64,000 nucleotides of DNA from Anarhynchus alexandrinus. Its lineage: Eukaryota; Chordata; Aves; Charadriiformes; Charadriidae. Of the stretch, positions 48,721-62,401 are shown one piece after another (positions within the stretch are counted from its first letter, which is position 1; the number at the start of each line of letters is the position of its first letter). The stretch is taken from contig VUYV01000519.1 in the NCBI GenBank assembly GCA_008711295.1, positions 310,001 to 374,000 on the forward strand. The letters run 5' to 3'. The position numbers were made by a program, and so were the translations under genes. The notes beneath the pieces are model-generated. The model did no database searches and was not told the DNA's origin. It was given only the letters and a program-made list of their open reading frames with translations.

Positions 48721-51700
48721 GAGAATTAGTGTGATGGACCTGGAGACAAGTGATCTGGTACAATGTCACCCCTATGATCCCTAAGAGTTCAGCAAAATCA
48801 AATAATTCCTCCCAAATTATGTTTTAGTTCTTCTAGCAGCTGTGATGAGTAATGAAGAAAAGACAGTTAAAAGGGAAGATTAAGACACGATTTTCAAACT
48901 GTTAGGAAGGAAAGGTCTTGTCTAGTAACAGTCAGAAGCATCTTAGAAGAGTTTGCCAGCAAGCAGAGCTGAAAATCTTCAGCCCAGGGACACAGACATC
49001 AGGATAAGAAATATTAGATTTTTCCATAGAACTATTATTGCAGGAAAGTGGGTCAGAGAGTCAAGAAACGGATTAATGAATGGGGAATAGTATGCAAGGC
49101 AAAAAACAAATATCAGCATTTTCCCCCCTTGAAGCTGTTGATAACTTGAAGCTGTTTCAATAATGATATCCCAAACCGATGACAATGTTTCCTCCCACCA
49201 TCTGACACTATCCTGTTGCTTTGTGTTTTAAAGGGCTGTCAGTCACACGGAAAACAAGGAAGAAAGGTCAGCAAGAGAGGACAGGATATGAAGGAATGTT
49301 GTGCAGTCACATGAAGGCTTTTGAGCATACAGAGACCCTTGCAGCCCACAAGCCCTTGCAGCTTGATCCTGCAAGCCTTCCCCAACAGCAGCCACCGGCG
49401 TTTTTGTGAGCATCCGAGGGAAGCCAGCAGGCTCACCTGCATCTCTGGTGCTCCTGGAGACAGGACAGCAGTGGTGTCCATACGTCATTCCAGTGCAGTA
49501 CATTACCAATAGTTAACACTTTGGTCTACACGTCTGGAGTCTAGATACAGTGAGGAAACTATTTTTACAATATATTAATGTGATTCCCCCCTCCCCGCCC
49601 TCTTTTTTTTAAAAAAGTTTTCGTAAGCTGACATCTTAGCCACTTGTCCCAGAGAGTGGTGGGAGTGAACATCCCTGTGTCTACCCCACGCTTGATGGCT
49701 GTTGCCATCTGTAGCAGAAGCGGGAAAGAGCAACACCACCTCCAGGGAAGCCTGAAGGAAGTTTACATGCATCTGTCCCCAGGGAGAAAAATATTCTCTG
49801 TGGTACTGAGCTCTCACGCGCAGCAGGCGTGCAGGGCTCTGTATGCCATAGATACACTCATGTGCGTCTTAGAGCAATAGGAAAGGATCAAATTCACAAC
49901 CCTTAAATATCAGTACTGTGGATGCTCTTTGAATGAGCCCAGGTTCATGACCATGTCCACAGTTTGCCTCCTTGCTTACTGCCCAGAGCACAGTGATTCA
50001 AAGCAATCAAGGAGAGCAAGAAATGGCAAACAGTACCTGTGTGAAACCACGGCCGAACACTACTATCCCTGGAGAGAAATAAAAAAAAAAAAAAAAAAAA
50101 AANCAGCCCTGTCTGGCTGATAATGACTGTTTTCCCTAAATAATGAGCTTCCTTTGGGTCCAGTCTTGACACCTGTGCAGGTTACAGAAAGACAGTCCCT
50201 GAAACCTTTCCTCAGTTCAGAGTAAAGATACAAAAGCCATACTCTTGAGCCAGAGCGCTCCTTGGCCAGCATATTTTCTCTGGGCTGTGCATCCAAGGAT
50301 TCTGAACATTTTGTCCCTTAGGTAGCAGCCTGCTATTTAACACACTGTTTGAGACAGCTCGTGCCAAGAGGAGAGCAAAGCATCAAGGAGTAATGAAAGC
50401 CCTCAGACAAGTCTATGTAATTTGCATTAATTTTACTGTTGTCAGCATCTAGATAAAAGCATGGAAGTGACCAGCTGACAAAGGTGGGTTTCTAAAATTC
50501 AGGGAAAGCCACAATCAAAAGGCCACATTCTGCAGCAGCTCTGGCTCCTTTGAAGACAGAAGATTAAGACTGAGCCTCTTAAAGTTCATAGCTACTAAAC
50601 TGTTAAGGGTCAGTGAGGAGAGTAGCCGTGTAAGTAATGTGGACTATTTAACAGACTAAAGCTGTCCAGCTGCCTTTTTTTTTTTTGGCTAAAGAAGTCA
50701 GAACAAAAGGGCAACCTCAGAAAGGGAAGAGACCACACACACCTGGTAGATCAGAGTAAGTGCCAGGAAGAAGCAAATTCCTTCTTAGCAACTACTAGAA
50801 GCATTGCTTAGTTTTTCAGAAGTGTAAAAACTAAAGACTTGATGCAACCCACACATTTGCCTGTCCTGTGCTTCCTACAAACACTCAGAACCGGCCGGGT
50901 AGTGAGCACATTTCATCTTCTATTTTGTTTCATATTCATACATATGGTCCAGATACACTGCTCATATGGTTTTGGACAAAAGCTTGGACTATTTTGGGCA
51001 AGAAAAAGAACTTTTTTTTTTTTTTTAAAGGGCTTACATAGCATTCAGTGGTAACAAGATCCAATCCTTAACAACAGCAGTAATAAGTCACATAAAATGT
51101 GAGATTGTTAATACATTTAATACAACAGTTACCCGCTGTAATTAGAGAGAAGCTCTTGATGTTAACTTTAGATCACTCCAAAATTATTGCTAAGCTTGCA
51201 TGTTTAAATTCAAGAACTTGCTTCCTTCTGCTACAAAAATATTTAATTATTGTAAAAACTACTTTGTCTAGACAACAAATAGGAAAATTTCTTCTGCTTT
51301 GAAACTGAATTATCAAACTCTCACTTCAGGATACGATCTGACTGCATTGATACCACCTTCTGTTAACTGAGATTTCACAAAATGAACCGCAGTCCTGTCC
51401 TGTAGGTTAGCTCAGCCTTTTAAAGCTAGTAATACTTTCATTTACCAACAATAGACAAATAGTAATCAGAACGGGATACACATTTTTTTGTTGCATTGAA
51501 ATAACACTCAAACTTTCCTCTCTCTATGCCAGGGATCCCTCAATAGCATTTTACCCCTGCGCTTGGTCCCTCTTCACAAGGACCATGCAAGCATCGAGGA
51601 ATTACAGTGTAACATACCACCTGCCCCACACAGCCAAGTAATAGCCTAGGAGTGCAACAAAATCCAGAAGTCCCTTTGGGTGCGAATAATGGTCTCAAGG

Positions 51701-52599
51701 ATGACAAAAAAAGACCAAAACTACAGCCCTAGGGAAAAGTCCAGGGTGAACTTTCAGGTCCAGAAGACAGTATTCCCCTTTACCAAACTCAAGCATCATT
51801 AGACCCTTAGCTCACCAAAACCTGTGAGATGACCCTCATCCTGATCCCTTCCAAAAATTTCTCAAATAAGAATTACTTACCCTTCAATTGTGTAGTAATT
51901 AACAACCCTCATTACTAACTGAAGGACAGCAATGCCATCTCACTTCTTCATTCTTTTATAAACCCATAAATTCAGTGGTGTTAACACACACAAAAGTAGT
52001 TTAAAGGAAAACGTAACCAAAAGGACACCTATTTGAGTGCAGCAGTACTCTTCCTCATGACTCCTAAACAGAAAGTCTTTGATGCAAGCCCATACCTGAT
52101 ACAATGGTGCTGCTGCGCATCCACAGATTGAAAACTTTCTACCTCCCCCTCTATCCCTGAAAAACAATATATCAAATTTCGAATCGTTTCATACTCACAT
52201 CATTGCAAGAGCAGCTCTTCTAGCTGCAAACTGACAGAGAAACAGTGCTGTGCAGCTCCTGTTGCCAACCAAATAACAAGTGGAAGGAAAGAAACAAGAG
52301 TAAGGGGAACAAACTGTGCCCACCTAGCAGTAAACGGCATTGGCTGCTCCCAATGAGTCCAATCCTGAAGACTCACCTGATGTGTGAAGTGGAGCAGAGC
52401 TTTTTAAAGCAGCCTAAAAGATTTAGATAAGACATCAATGAAAGATGTGTCTGTTTACCCTCCACAGCTTTGAAAATCACTACTTATTTGTCTCTGCTTG
52501 AGAGACATACTGCATCTCAGACAATGGCAATAAATAGGTCATGCTATACTGGAGGTATTGCCACTACAGCAGTCTTCTGCAGCAGGAAAACAGCACTCT
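48721..52599. other. Unique DNA, no gene recognised
   Basis: Short frames only, none above 90 codons. The poly-A run with an undetermined base at 50,081-50,103 is listed separately. T- and A-runs occur near 50,677 and 51,011. No repeat family was recognised. Confidence 0.45.
50081..50103. repeat. A22 homopolymer followed by an undetermined base
   Basis: Twenty-two A are followed by N at 50,103, the only ambiguous base noticed in the window. The run follows GAGAAAT. I see no target-site duplication and no recognisable retroposed body upstream. The N is probably a base-calling or gap-closing artefact of the homopolymer, so the run length is unreliable. Confidence 0.85.
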
Positions 52600-53090
52600 T
52601 TATCCATGTCCTTCCTTGTGATGCCTGGTGCTTTGCTGGCTTTTTTGACCACCACTGCACACCAAGCAGGTGATGTCTGAGAACTGTCGCTGATGATGCC
52701 AAGGCCTCTTTCCTGCGCTGGAGCTACCCAAGTTCAGCATCACGAAGGCATGGTTTGGACTATTTCTCCAAAAATGCATTACCTTTAATTTGCCTACCTG
52801 GACCTCATCTGCCACCTTTTTGTCCACTCGTGTCATCCTTCTGAACATGGCATGACATTTGCCTATGGAGAACTGCTTAGTATTACCTGCAAACTTGCAC
52901 GTTTTACGTTTCAATCCCTTCTCTCCTCTTCATTGTCAATAAAGACGCAGCACCCATTCCTGGGGACTCTCCACTGCTGAATGTAATCCTCTGGCCAGTT
53001 ACTTTCTTCAATACCTTTAGTGTGGAACCTTGTAAAAGGCTTTTAAAACAATCAGGTGTTTTTGAAAAATTGCACTGATAGGAATCCTTT
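52600..53090 (-). mobile_element. Ancient CR1/L3-like LINE fragment with RT remnant
   Basis: On minus, the frame at 52,600-52,914 reads CKFAGNTKQFS near its start, matching the KFADDTKLG catalytic box of CR1-type reverse transcriptases with both aspartates replaced. Further on come KKVADEVQVGKLKVMHF, corresponding to the region before the conserved K(C)KVLHLG. The plus strand around 52,780-52,990 shows the ordered complements, including CTCATCTGCCACCTTTT and CTGGGGACTCTCCACTGC for the conserved SVLGP block. It is diverged, with no complete frame, and belongs with the oldest repeats here. Limits are approximate. Confidence 0.75.
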
Positions 53091-56000
53091 CACCCTGGTG
53101 CTACTGACACCCTCCTAGAGACCCAGAAACAGGTGCTCCCATCCCAGAAGCCAACTCTTTCCCAAGAGATGTGTGGGGCCATCTATCATCTTCCCAGGGA
53201 TGGAAGCCAGACCAGTCTGGCTTCCCAGTTCTGGTCTGTAGTTCCCAATTCTAAAGGTAAATTAAATTAAAGGAAACATTTGAAGTCAAGAGAATTTCCT
53301 TCTCCACGTAGGAATAAGTCAGGCCTGTCCTCTGTCCACTTCATATGATGCTGTTGGTAAGGCCTAGCTCAGTATGTATAAAGATGACAGTATTTTGCCT
53401 GTTTATTCACTAGGTTTTTGGTTGTCAGACTGTAGGAAAAAGTGCAATGAAGTAATTTTGGAAAGTTGAAAAAACAATTTGCTCAGTCCCAGGGGCCTTT
53501 GGTTTTGCACTCCAAATTCTTAAGTTGTAAGGCCATTTTCTAATTCAGAACAACTTCCTAAGAGGCCATTCTTTCACTCCTTTCTGCAAGGGGGCACAAG
53601 CATCCTGCATGTTTAACTGCAAGCATACAATGTTATCTGCTCCTTCTCTCTTATGTAAGTTTGCAGGAATGCTGAAAGACTTTCCGGGCTCTGAGAGGTT
53701 AGGGGTTGGAATCAGGTCCCTTGTATATCACTGCATTGGCTTTTTGGGACATGAAGTTATTGCAATTAAGATACTGGCCGGATGTGTGGGCTAAAGAACC
53801 CGACTGATATCACAGGCATTTATTGATAATGCAACTTCTGATGAAGAAATCTGGGGAATTGTTGTTCTTCATGCTTTCCTCCACAAGCAAGCAAACCATA
53901 TGGATTTATCAGAAACACACAATGCTTTATCTAGCTCAGGAGAAAAAGAATAGTGTTTATTTTACCACAGAGGAATGTTCTCTTTCAATTTTGAGAGCCA
54001 GTTGCCTGAGCTGGCACTCTGTACCATTTGGCCTCCAATAGACATATTGCTCTGGTTTAATTCAGTGCTATCTTTAACCTGATTATTATTTACTATTTGT
54101 GTTGTGATAATGTTTCCAAGCTGCAGTCAAGGAGAAGGCCTTTACTGTGTTTGGTGCTGTACAAACACACAACTGAAAGATAACTCTTGCCTTGAACCGT
54201 GCAACTAAGCAGCTCCTCAACTGAGTGCTGGCACATGAGGAGGAAAACATCAGCTGGAGGCTGGGCTAAGGGCTTGGGCTTTGCTTCCCTTCCCCGCCTG
54301 TGCAGTCTCAAACAAGTGGCTTTCCCCCCATCTCATTTATCTTGGGCACTACCATACCAAAAGCCCAGCAGGCAGCTGGGCAGAGAAGGGAAGAGCTTCC
54401 TATCTCCTGGGTCTTCCCTCTTGTGGCACCTGGTATTTAAGCAGATCATCTGCATTTGCTATCTCCATGTGCTGGTGGGCACGCAGCAAGAAAACGCTGA
54501 CAGAACTGAAAATCAAAGCAGTCACCTGTCTGACAGTTGCTCTGCAAAGCGTTAAGATGACCTTTCTGTGAAGAGAAAAATCCTTTCCCAGAAATCTTAC
54601 CAGAGTGCTGAGAACATTTTGTTTGGCAACAGACATAGACTAGCCTTCTGCTCCGATGATATTTTGGGTCCTTTCTTACTGCTCGAGGACAGCATCCAAA
54701 AGGCCATTAGGAAGGGTAGTGTTTGGTTTAGTTTCACCATTCACCACATGGAGGTCTAAGGTCTCAGTGGTCTTGCAGAATGGAGCCTTTTGCCAGAAGA
54801 GGTTTGGTTGGGTCAGTGTCCACTGCCTGGGTCTGGCAGGAGGGATCCAAGTGTTTTCTCAAAGCCGTTGATTGCAAGACCGCCCTTGAGAATGGACTTT
54901 GAGCAAGGCCAGAGTGTAGGTAGAAGTGTTTTCTTCTGTGCCTCGGGATGAGTCATGGCCCTATAAAATCATTCTCACTTTCCAGTACACAAACTTAAAT
55001 TCCAGGAGTCTGAAATAAATGAACACCCATGCTTGATGGTTTCAGGCAACCCAGGGGAGGAGGAGGAGGGAGGAACACCGCCATATTACATAAACTCTAT
55101 TCCAGCATTGGACTTGTTTTCCTGATTTTCTGTTAAATATCTCTCTCCCTCTGTTTCAGCAATATTTCAACTCTGTCTAGGTTTTGATATTCCCCAGGTG
55201 GAGATTTATTGAGTCATTTCCATCTGCGCTGAAAGGATGAGTACTAGATGGTGCTGCCGAGGAAAATGGAGCAAAATAACAAATGAGTGAGTGCAGTTCT
55301 GTGGCCTCTTCACATAGAGCTTGGTTTCTTTCATTAAACTGCAGAGGCACCTTGTTCTTCTTGAACTATTTCCCCCACCTTATGCTAAAATCTACTACTG
55401 CAAATATCCATGCAAATAACCCTGTGGAAAACAGAGGCTAATGTGAGCTGGTACCTTTGGTAACAAAATAATAGAAAGTCTGTAACGGGGCACATGAAGT
55501 CCATTTTTACAGAGTCTGTGGGAACAGTATATGTGACTACTACATGCAAAATTCAAGAAAGAAGCTATACAGTAAAGCATTAGGTTTTTTACAGAAATAT
55601 GTCAAAATGACACCATTGCTGTAAGAGGCGGTAGCAAACCAACAATTCATGTTTGCCTTCTTTCACTTACATTGCTGTCATTTAAGAACAAAAAACATAT
55701 AGTAGACAGGATAGTTCTATAGTTTGTTCATCTAGGTCCTTATATAATGTATTCAAGGCTGTGTTTGTGTTTTCTTGAAGCCACACTGTTTTTCCACTCC
55801 TGCGTGCTTCTTTGGTTGCTCCCTGCTGTCTTTATCTCTGTGGATTGCAAGCTCTCTTGGGAGAACTGGGTGTAGGATGGAGAGGTCTTTTGTGTATTCC
55901 TGAAGTGGATAGTATGTTTTTTAGCAGTACTGTAATCATAATATATATATAAAATAAAAATAATTGTCTCCTAATAGGACTTTCGTGAGTAGCTTATGGC

Positions 56001-58108
56001 ACACTGCCCTTATTGTAGAAAAGCACGTTCTTGCAGATAAGAAATGTCAATTAAAATGAAAGCTTTGCAGAGCACAGATAACATAGTTTCAAGCGCAAAT
56101 TCAAGAAAAATTTACTACTTTTCTGTGTTTTGTTGTTTGGGGTTTTTTTAAACACAGCCATAAGTAGTAAAGGAAAAGTAATGTGCAGGAACTGAATCAG
56201 CATACTGTACAAACATAGCAAATAGCATCATAATGACTATGTTATCTTATCACAGTGGTGCATAGTTTTGTATGCAAATGTTACCTCAAATATAGTCAAC
56301 GATCTACAATAAAGAACATTTATGGTAGGAAATGTAAGAATAATTTTGTATTATTTCATTATTATAATTGGCTTTCAAAATAGCATCATAAATTTACACA
56401 AACTTGTGTCTAAGTTAACAGACACTTTCACTAGCTTTTAGCTTGCTGCTTGTGTATTGGATACCATTCAAGATGTTAAAATACAAGGGGGGACACGGGC
56501 TGAATGGAGAAGGCGGCACAGTTACACACTCCCTCGTGAAAATGTCACAGGCCACTAGCAGAGGGCAAAGCGGAGCTCATGCAGCTGCCCTGGTACCATA
56601 TTACATAGCCAGATAATTTTACAATAATTTGATTTCTGCAAGAGCCAAGACAGCACCTTCCTAAGACTGCCACTGTCTTGGGCACTCAGAGAAATTAAAT
56701 TCTGGGTCTTTGAAGACACGGGAAGTGATTTTTGTCATGCCGTTGTCCTCTGCGACAGAAGCGGGTAAAGCATGACTTAAACCTGATTTACCTGACCCTT
56801 ACCTCCATGGGAGGTCAATGAGAGGTTTCACACAGAGATGCTGCAAACAGGATCCTGACAAAAGCCTATTTGTAGCTATCCAAAACAGACTTGTGACCTG
56901 CTTTTTGAGGGCTTTTCTCTTAATTTCAGAATCTTATGTAGGGGGCAAGTAAGAGTAGAAAGTCCAGTAAATACCCTCAGAAAAAAGGGAAAAAAAAACC
57001 CCAACTAACAACAAGGTCCTTGATCTCAGCAAAGTTATAGATGAAAAAAATCATTATAAGACTTTTTCCACAGCCTTTACACTCTAAAAGAAGTAGTATT
57101 TGCTTCAAATGTAATTTTAAAAAGCCACAATTGAACAGCTTGTGTGGTAGCAGCATACTACTAGGGCTGAAAACAGGCCCTATGTTTCTAATGGTCATAT
57201 GCAATTACAATGCTTAAAGCAAGGAAAATTTTGCTCTTCCCATCACAATTCCATTCAAAAAAATCATTTTTCTAAAATCCTTCTTTTAGCAGAACTTCTG
57301 CCTGAGATGGGCTGCTTTTTCCCCTTCTGAATTCCTGGCACAATATAAATCAAACAAATTCAAGATAGCAAAGCCGGGAAAATCATTATTATAATCGCAA
57401 AACCAGCAAAAAGGTCAACAAGAAGGAGAACAACAATAGGATTCTGGTAACTGTTTGGGAAGAAACTATTCTTGCTGCAGTCAAACTCACTGTTTTCATA
57501 ACAACAAATTAAATACCAAGGTAATTCCCCGGAGTCTTCAGCAGTGTGGCTATATCGCAGCAGTAGAAGCCACTCCAGCACAATGCACAACATAATTAGG
57601 AAAACCTCCCAGCTGCCGAGCCACCGCGCAGCTCGGGGGTGTTTGAAGTGGAGCTGGAGTCAAGCCTACCTTTTCAAAGCACCACATTGTTATTCTTCTT
57701 TTCCTCCCAATTCCTGTCCATTTCCCTGTCTTCCTCTCTTACTTTCCCCTGTCAGGCGGACACATTTTAAACTCCATTCATAATACGAGAAGCTGTAACA
57801 AGTATTGTTATACTCGTGCAGAGATGGTTGGACTGCAGGCTTCACTGGTTGGGTGTGAGGGACTTATAGCTGCACCCCTATTTTATTTGTCTGTTGGTAT
57901 ATGTAGTCTAAAAATGTGCAATTGATCAGTTTTAAGCTGTTGTCTTACACTCAAATGGCCCAGAAGACAGGTCAGCAAGGTGAGTGCTCTGCAAACAGCC
58001 ATTCTGAAAGAATGGCATTTGTATTTGCTTTGGCTGCTTGACTTTGGAGGATGAAGAAGCAAGACTTTTGCCATGGTCTGGCCTCTTTGAGACTCCTTTT
58101 ATTCTTCT
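53091..58108. other. Unique DNA, no gene recognised
   Basis: AT-rich throughout, with short frames up to 118 codons (54,199-54,555, +) and none recognised. A short (GGA)n tract lies near 55,055-55,070 and an (AT)6 run near 55,940-55,951. A 77-codon hydrophobic minus frame at 57,360-57,593 shows no gene context. Confidence 0.45.
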
Positions 58109-58109
58109 A

Positions 58110-58980
58110 TCATAGAATCATAAAATAGTTTGGGTCGGAACAGACCTTTAAAGGTTATCTGGTCGAACACCCCTGCAATGAGCAGGGACATCTTCAACTA
58201 GATCAGGTTGCTCAGAGCCCCATCCAGCCTGACCTTGAATGTTTCCAGGGATGAAGCATCTATCACATCACTCGGCAACCTGTTTCAGTGTTTCACCACC
58301 CTCATTGTGAAACATTTCTTCCTTATATCTAGTTTAAATCTACACTCTTTTAGTTTAAAATCATTACCCCTTGTCCTATCACAACAGGTCCTGCTAAAAA
58401 GCTTGTCCCCATCTTTCTTATAAGCCACCTGTAAGTATTCAAAGGCCACAATAAGGTCTCTCCTTTTCTTCTCCAGGCTGAACAACCCCAACTCTCTCAG
58501 CCTGTCCTCACAGGAGAGGTTCTCCAGCCCTCTGATCATTTTTGTGGCCCTCCTCTGGACCTCCTCCAACAGGGCCATGTCTTTCCTGTGCAGAGGACTC
58601 CAGAGCTGAACACAGTACTCCAGGTTGTGTCTCACCAGAGCAGAGGGGTAGAATCACCTCCCTTGACCACACTTTTCACACAGCCCAGGATACATTTGGC
58701 TTGCCAGGCTGTGAGTGCGTGTTACTGGCTCATGTCCAGCGTTTCATCCACCAGTACCCCCAAGTCCTTCTCAGCAGGGCTGCTCTCAATCCCTTCTTTC
58801 CCCAGCCTGTATTGATACCAGGGGTTGCCCTGACCCAGGTGCAGAACCTTGCACTTGATCTTGTGGAACCTCATGAGATTTGTATGGGCCCACTTCTTGA
58901 GGTTGTCCAGGTCCCACCAGATGGCATCCCTTCCCTCAGGCATGTCAACCGCACCACTCAGCTTGGTGTCATCAATAAAT
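58110..58980 (-). mobile_element. CR1 LINE, 5'-truncated
   Basis: The lower edge begins with the reverse complement of a bird CR1 3' terminus (CATAGAATCATAAAATAG) at about 58,111. The minus strand then gives the 3' UTR, the natural ORF2 stop at 58,198-58,200 and ORF2 back to the segment just after the catalytic box, where homology ends at about 58,980. Its 3' UTR wording (ends in LDGALSNLI before the stop) differs from the 37,122 copy, so it is a different CR1 subfamily. The RT active site was never included in this truncated copy. Confidence 0.95.
58198..58943 (-). pseudogene. CR1 ORF2 C-terminal remnant, broken
   Basis: From 58,635 down to the natural TAG at 58,198-58,200 one frame is open apart from a TGA at 58,285-58,287, which replaces the tryptophan of the family's KHWNRLP. 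It includes LEYCVQLWSPLHRKDM and [17 protein letters not shown], both hallmark ORF2 C-terminal blocks. The upstream part (58,722-58,943) is in another frame and ends at a premature stop after LDMSQ, so a deletion lies between 58,635 and 58,722. It begins [19 protein letters not shown] and contains [20 protein letters not shown]. Not functional. Confidence 0.9.
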
Positions 58981-59497
58981 AAAATGTGATGTTCTATATA
59001 TCAAAGTGTTTCAATGAAAGTTGCCAAGGAACTGAAGATATCAAGGCAACTTTCCTAATATTGTCTTTGGGAAGTTTAGATTTTCCTAACTGGTGTGCAA
59101 AAATGAATGTATTTTATCACTTACTGGGTGTGCAGATGTGTCTACAATACTATGTCAGTCCTTCTCTGAGCAATAGACAGTTTCATAAATGGTAAGTGGC
59201 CAGAGTGTAACAGAAAGAAATCATTATTACAAAAAAACCAATTAAATGTCAGATAAAGAATATGTTACAGCAATACAATCAAAAGGGAAGACTTGCAGTT
59301 GGTCCCTGTCAATCAGCAGATTTAATATAAAAGTTCTCATGCAATTTATAGCTATAGAGATTTCACCAGGTAATAAATACCCATGTAACAACAACAGGCT
59401 ACTTTATCATCCAAAACTATTTACCATGCAGCCCGAGGCTTGGTTTATAAGGTTTAAAATATGTATGTTACATATAAAGTTATATATATATAAAAAC
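58981..59497. other. AT-rich spacer between two CR1 copies
   Basis: About 500 bases without recognisable features, ending in a (TA)6 run at 59,481-59,492 directly before the next CR1. Confidence 0.6.
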
Positions 59498-59670
59498 ATT
59501 GGAATAGGCTGCCCAGGGAAGTGGTAGAATCGCCATCCCTGGAGGTATTTAAAAGACAGGTAGATGTGGTACTTAGGGACATGGTTTAGTAGTGGTTTTG
59601 GCAGCGTTGTTAATGGTTGGGCCTGATGATCTTAAAGGTCCCTTCTGATCTGGACAATTCTATGATTCTA
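59498..59670 (+). mobile_element. CR1 LINE 3' end
   Basis: A very short 5'-truncated copy. From 59,500 it reads [20 protein letters not shown], the last 29 codons of ORF2, without interruption to the natural TAG at 59,587-59,589. The 3' UTR follows, finishing in CTATGATTCTA at 59,670. The same 3' region in the 37,122 copy has nearly the same wording, so the two belong to the same or sister subfamilies. Opposite in orientation to the CR1 at 58,110-58,980. Confidence 0.95.
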
Positions 59671-62400
59671 TATTGTCTGTATTGTTTCATGTCATTTCCA
59701 GCTAAATATCTGCTACTTTGCCATGCAGACTGAGCTCAGTATCTCCAGTCCTTTTAGACAGGCACCTGGCTGATGTAATTCCATGAGGGTTACAGCGATG
59801 CAGGATGGGCACAGTGAAATGAAGACTCAGCAAAGTTGTAGGAGGGAAGTTATTTCTACTCCTCCCGTGAGCTCGTCAGTTTCTTTTTTCCTCACTTTTC
59901 CAAACTGTAATCTCATGCTTGCTGTGGTCAGGAAAGGCTGACTGCCTTTTGCTAGGAGTCAGGCACTCCTGGGGCCTTTTGACCCACACTTGGCTCTTCT
60001 GCAAATGGAAATAAATGGATTTGAACAGACCTTTTTTTAAGATTATTGTTTTCAAAGTAAGTTGTCACAACAACATCAAAGTTTGAAATCAAACAGCCAA
60101 ACAGGAGAAACACTTTAGAAAAAATTGAATTTAATCTATGCTAGAGTTCACACAGACAGCTAGTTTGCCTCCTAGACACTCAAATTCTCCCCTCAAATCA
60201 GGTAGCTTCTGCATCTAGTCCAGAACTTCTGTCTGAGCTGAAGAAACTTTTAACATTTTCTCTGGATCTCTCTAGAGACTTCAAGTGATCTATCAAATGC
60301 CTAAAATAATTGCTCAGAGGATTTGCTGTTAATAACACTTTCTACTCTGAACTGGTTTTGAAAAGAGTTGGAAGAAGTCTAGCATTTGATTTCCTACCAA
60401 TGGTTTGCCACTGGAGACCATTATCATGGTCCAACCATGATTTTCTATAGGTAAGAACCGAGACTGCACATTTTATTCCTTTCAGTAGGGAAAGAAAATA
60501 TTCCAGACTTGAATACCCGTCAGATTCCAGAAAGCTTGTTCTGACTGTGTGTGTCATATTTTGCAGTGTCAACTCTAAAATCCTCTTTCAGAAATGGCCC
60601 TTTTTCTGATGATCCTTCAAGCTACTGTTACAAGTAAGCATGAGGCAAGATTTTGCTCAACATATTTTCAGGAAACAGAGCTGAGGATGGCTTTATATCA
60701 AGTTCTCTGTGCATTTGCACTCTTCAGATGTTACATATTGCATTTTACTCCACTTGGCATGAAATTCTAGGGTGAAACAGGTTGGTGAGAATACCACAGA
60801 GGTATGGAGAGCATTGGCTGAAGAAGCTGAAGGAACTCCTGGGAACCCCTAGTTTCATTTTGATTGCCTAGTACCCAACGTAATGAAGACAGCCTTTCCT
60901 GTTCATGCAGTAACTTCTCCCCTTATATTTGCTAAATTCCTACAGGGGATAAGTCTTTCTTGGTATGGTGGGGGAATAACCAATGAATCAGAGATGCAAA
61001 CAGTAGGTATCCTGTGATAAGAACAGTAACATGGATGAAAATACTCCCCAGACCATCATCTTTATATGTTAGATGTTGACCTCATGGTGCAATGTACCTT
61101 AATTTTTCTGAAGTCCAAACATTCCTAACACATATGTTACGTTTGCAGAGGTCTGCTTGCCAGTAGCCAGATCAACATAGTTACTAGAGAATAGTTGTAT
61201 TTAAAAGGAAAAACAAGTTCATTCTCTCCAGGAAAACATCCTCCTCCACTTCCAGGGATTTACAACACATGAAGGAGAACTTAATCACCAGAACTCTTTT
61301 AAAAAGATTTGCCTGAAGTTACCAAGCAGTAGGATGCACAACAGGACAGGGAGAAGCTTCTATTTCAGGCTGATCAGATAGGGCTGGTATAGGAAAGCAA
61401 GCCCAATCTGTATTTGCTTTCCGTATTGATAAAGTTCTCCGCAACTTAGCTCACCTCATCATGACTGTAAAATTAAATCTGTAGACAAGACCCAGTGCGA
61501 AAACAGAGGGCTGAAAGTCTAGCCCTGTTGAATACAAGAGCAAGATCCCAACTGGCTTTAATTCACTATTTTTTCATCCTTTGTCTTTGCTTATTATGTA
61601 GGCCATTGTTAATTAACTTCACCTTTCAACTGTCTCTTGACTTTATGGAAAACACTTTCCACCCCAATACTTATTTTGCTTTCTGGAGGTGAAATGCTAA
61701 ACTTAGAATCACCATTTAATCATATGTTTCCTATGCATTCCAGCTGAGCGCTGTTGAGGCAAGCTTTCCTTCTAATTACAAAGGTGAGCTGAAGAACCAG
61801 TGATTAAAATAAAGTCAGCTTTTCCTTAAATACCATGGTACTTCAGGAGAGTGATCAAAGCCAGGACTTGCTTCCAGAGATATATGAGTTTACAGCAGAT
61901 GAACTTCTTAAATGAAGAATAGTAAACCCTCTTTTTCTTGCTTAGATTTAAAAAAAAAACCACCAAACAAAACAGCAAAAAAAAGTTCAGTCTACCGGGC
62001 AATCGTCGTATCAAAAAACCTCTGCCTTCCTTTCAGGCTAGCAGGGGACTCAGCCCAAATAAGCCTCAAGGATTTGCCAAAAGGCCTCAGAGAAGCTTGT
62101 GTTCTGTCTATAATTTTGTTTTCAGAATAATACCCATTGATTTTTTGTTTTAATAAGGAAAAGGAGATTTTTGTGGCATGATCAGTCAACGCTTGTAAAG
62201 CACTTTCAGAACCATGGTGAAATGGTGTGCATCATACACATACGCATGTGCACGAGCATAGGTACGTACAAAGCATTAGGCATAATTCTTTTCATTTCCT
62301 CCCAACTTCTGGTTGCTTGCAAAGCATCCAAACCCAAAACTAAACCCAGAATAATTTGTCAGATATGCTGGAAGGACTCTAGTAATCCTGATAGGAGTTA
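59671..62400. other. Unique DNA, no gene recognised
   Basis: AT-rich and stop-dense; the longest frame is 76 codons. No repeat or RNA gene recognised. Confidence 0.5.
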
Positions 62401-62401
62401 C

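Noticed and set aside
57360..57593. Hydrophobic 77-codon minus frame that looks like membrane segments
   Set aside because: AT-rich DNA readily gives leucine- and isoleucine-rich translations. No context supports a gene.
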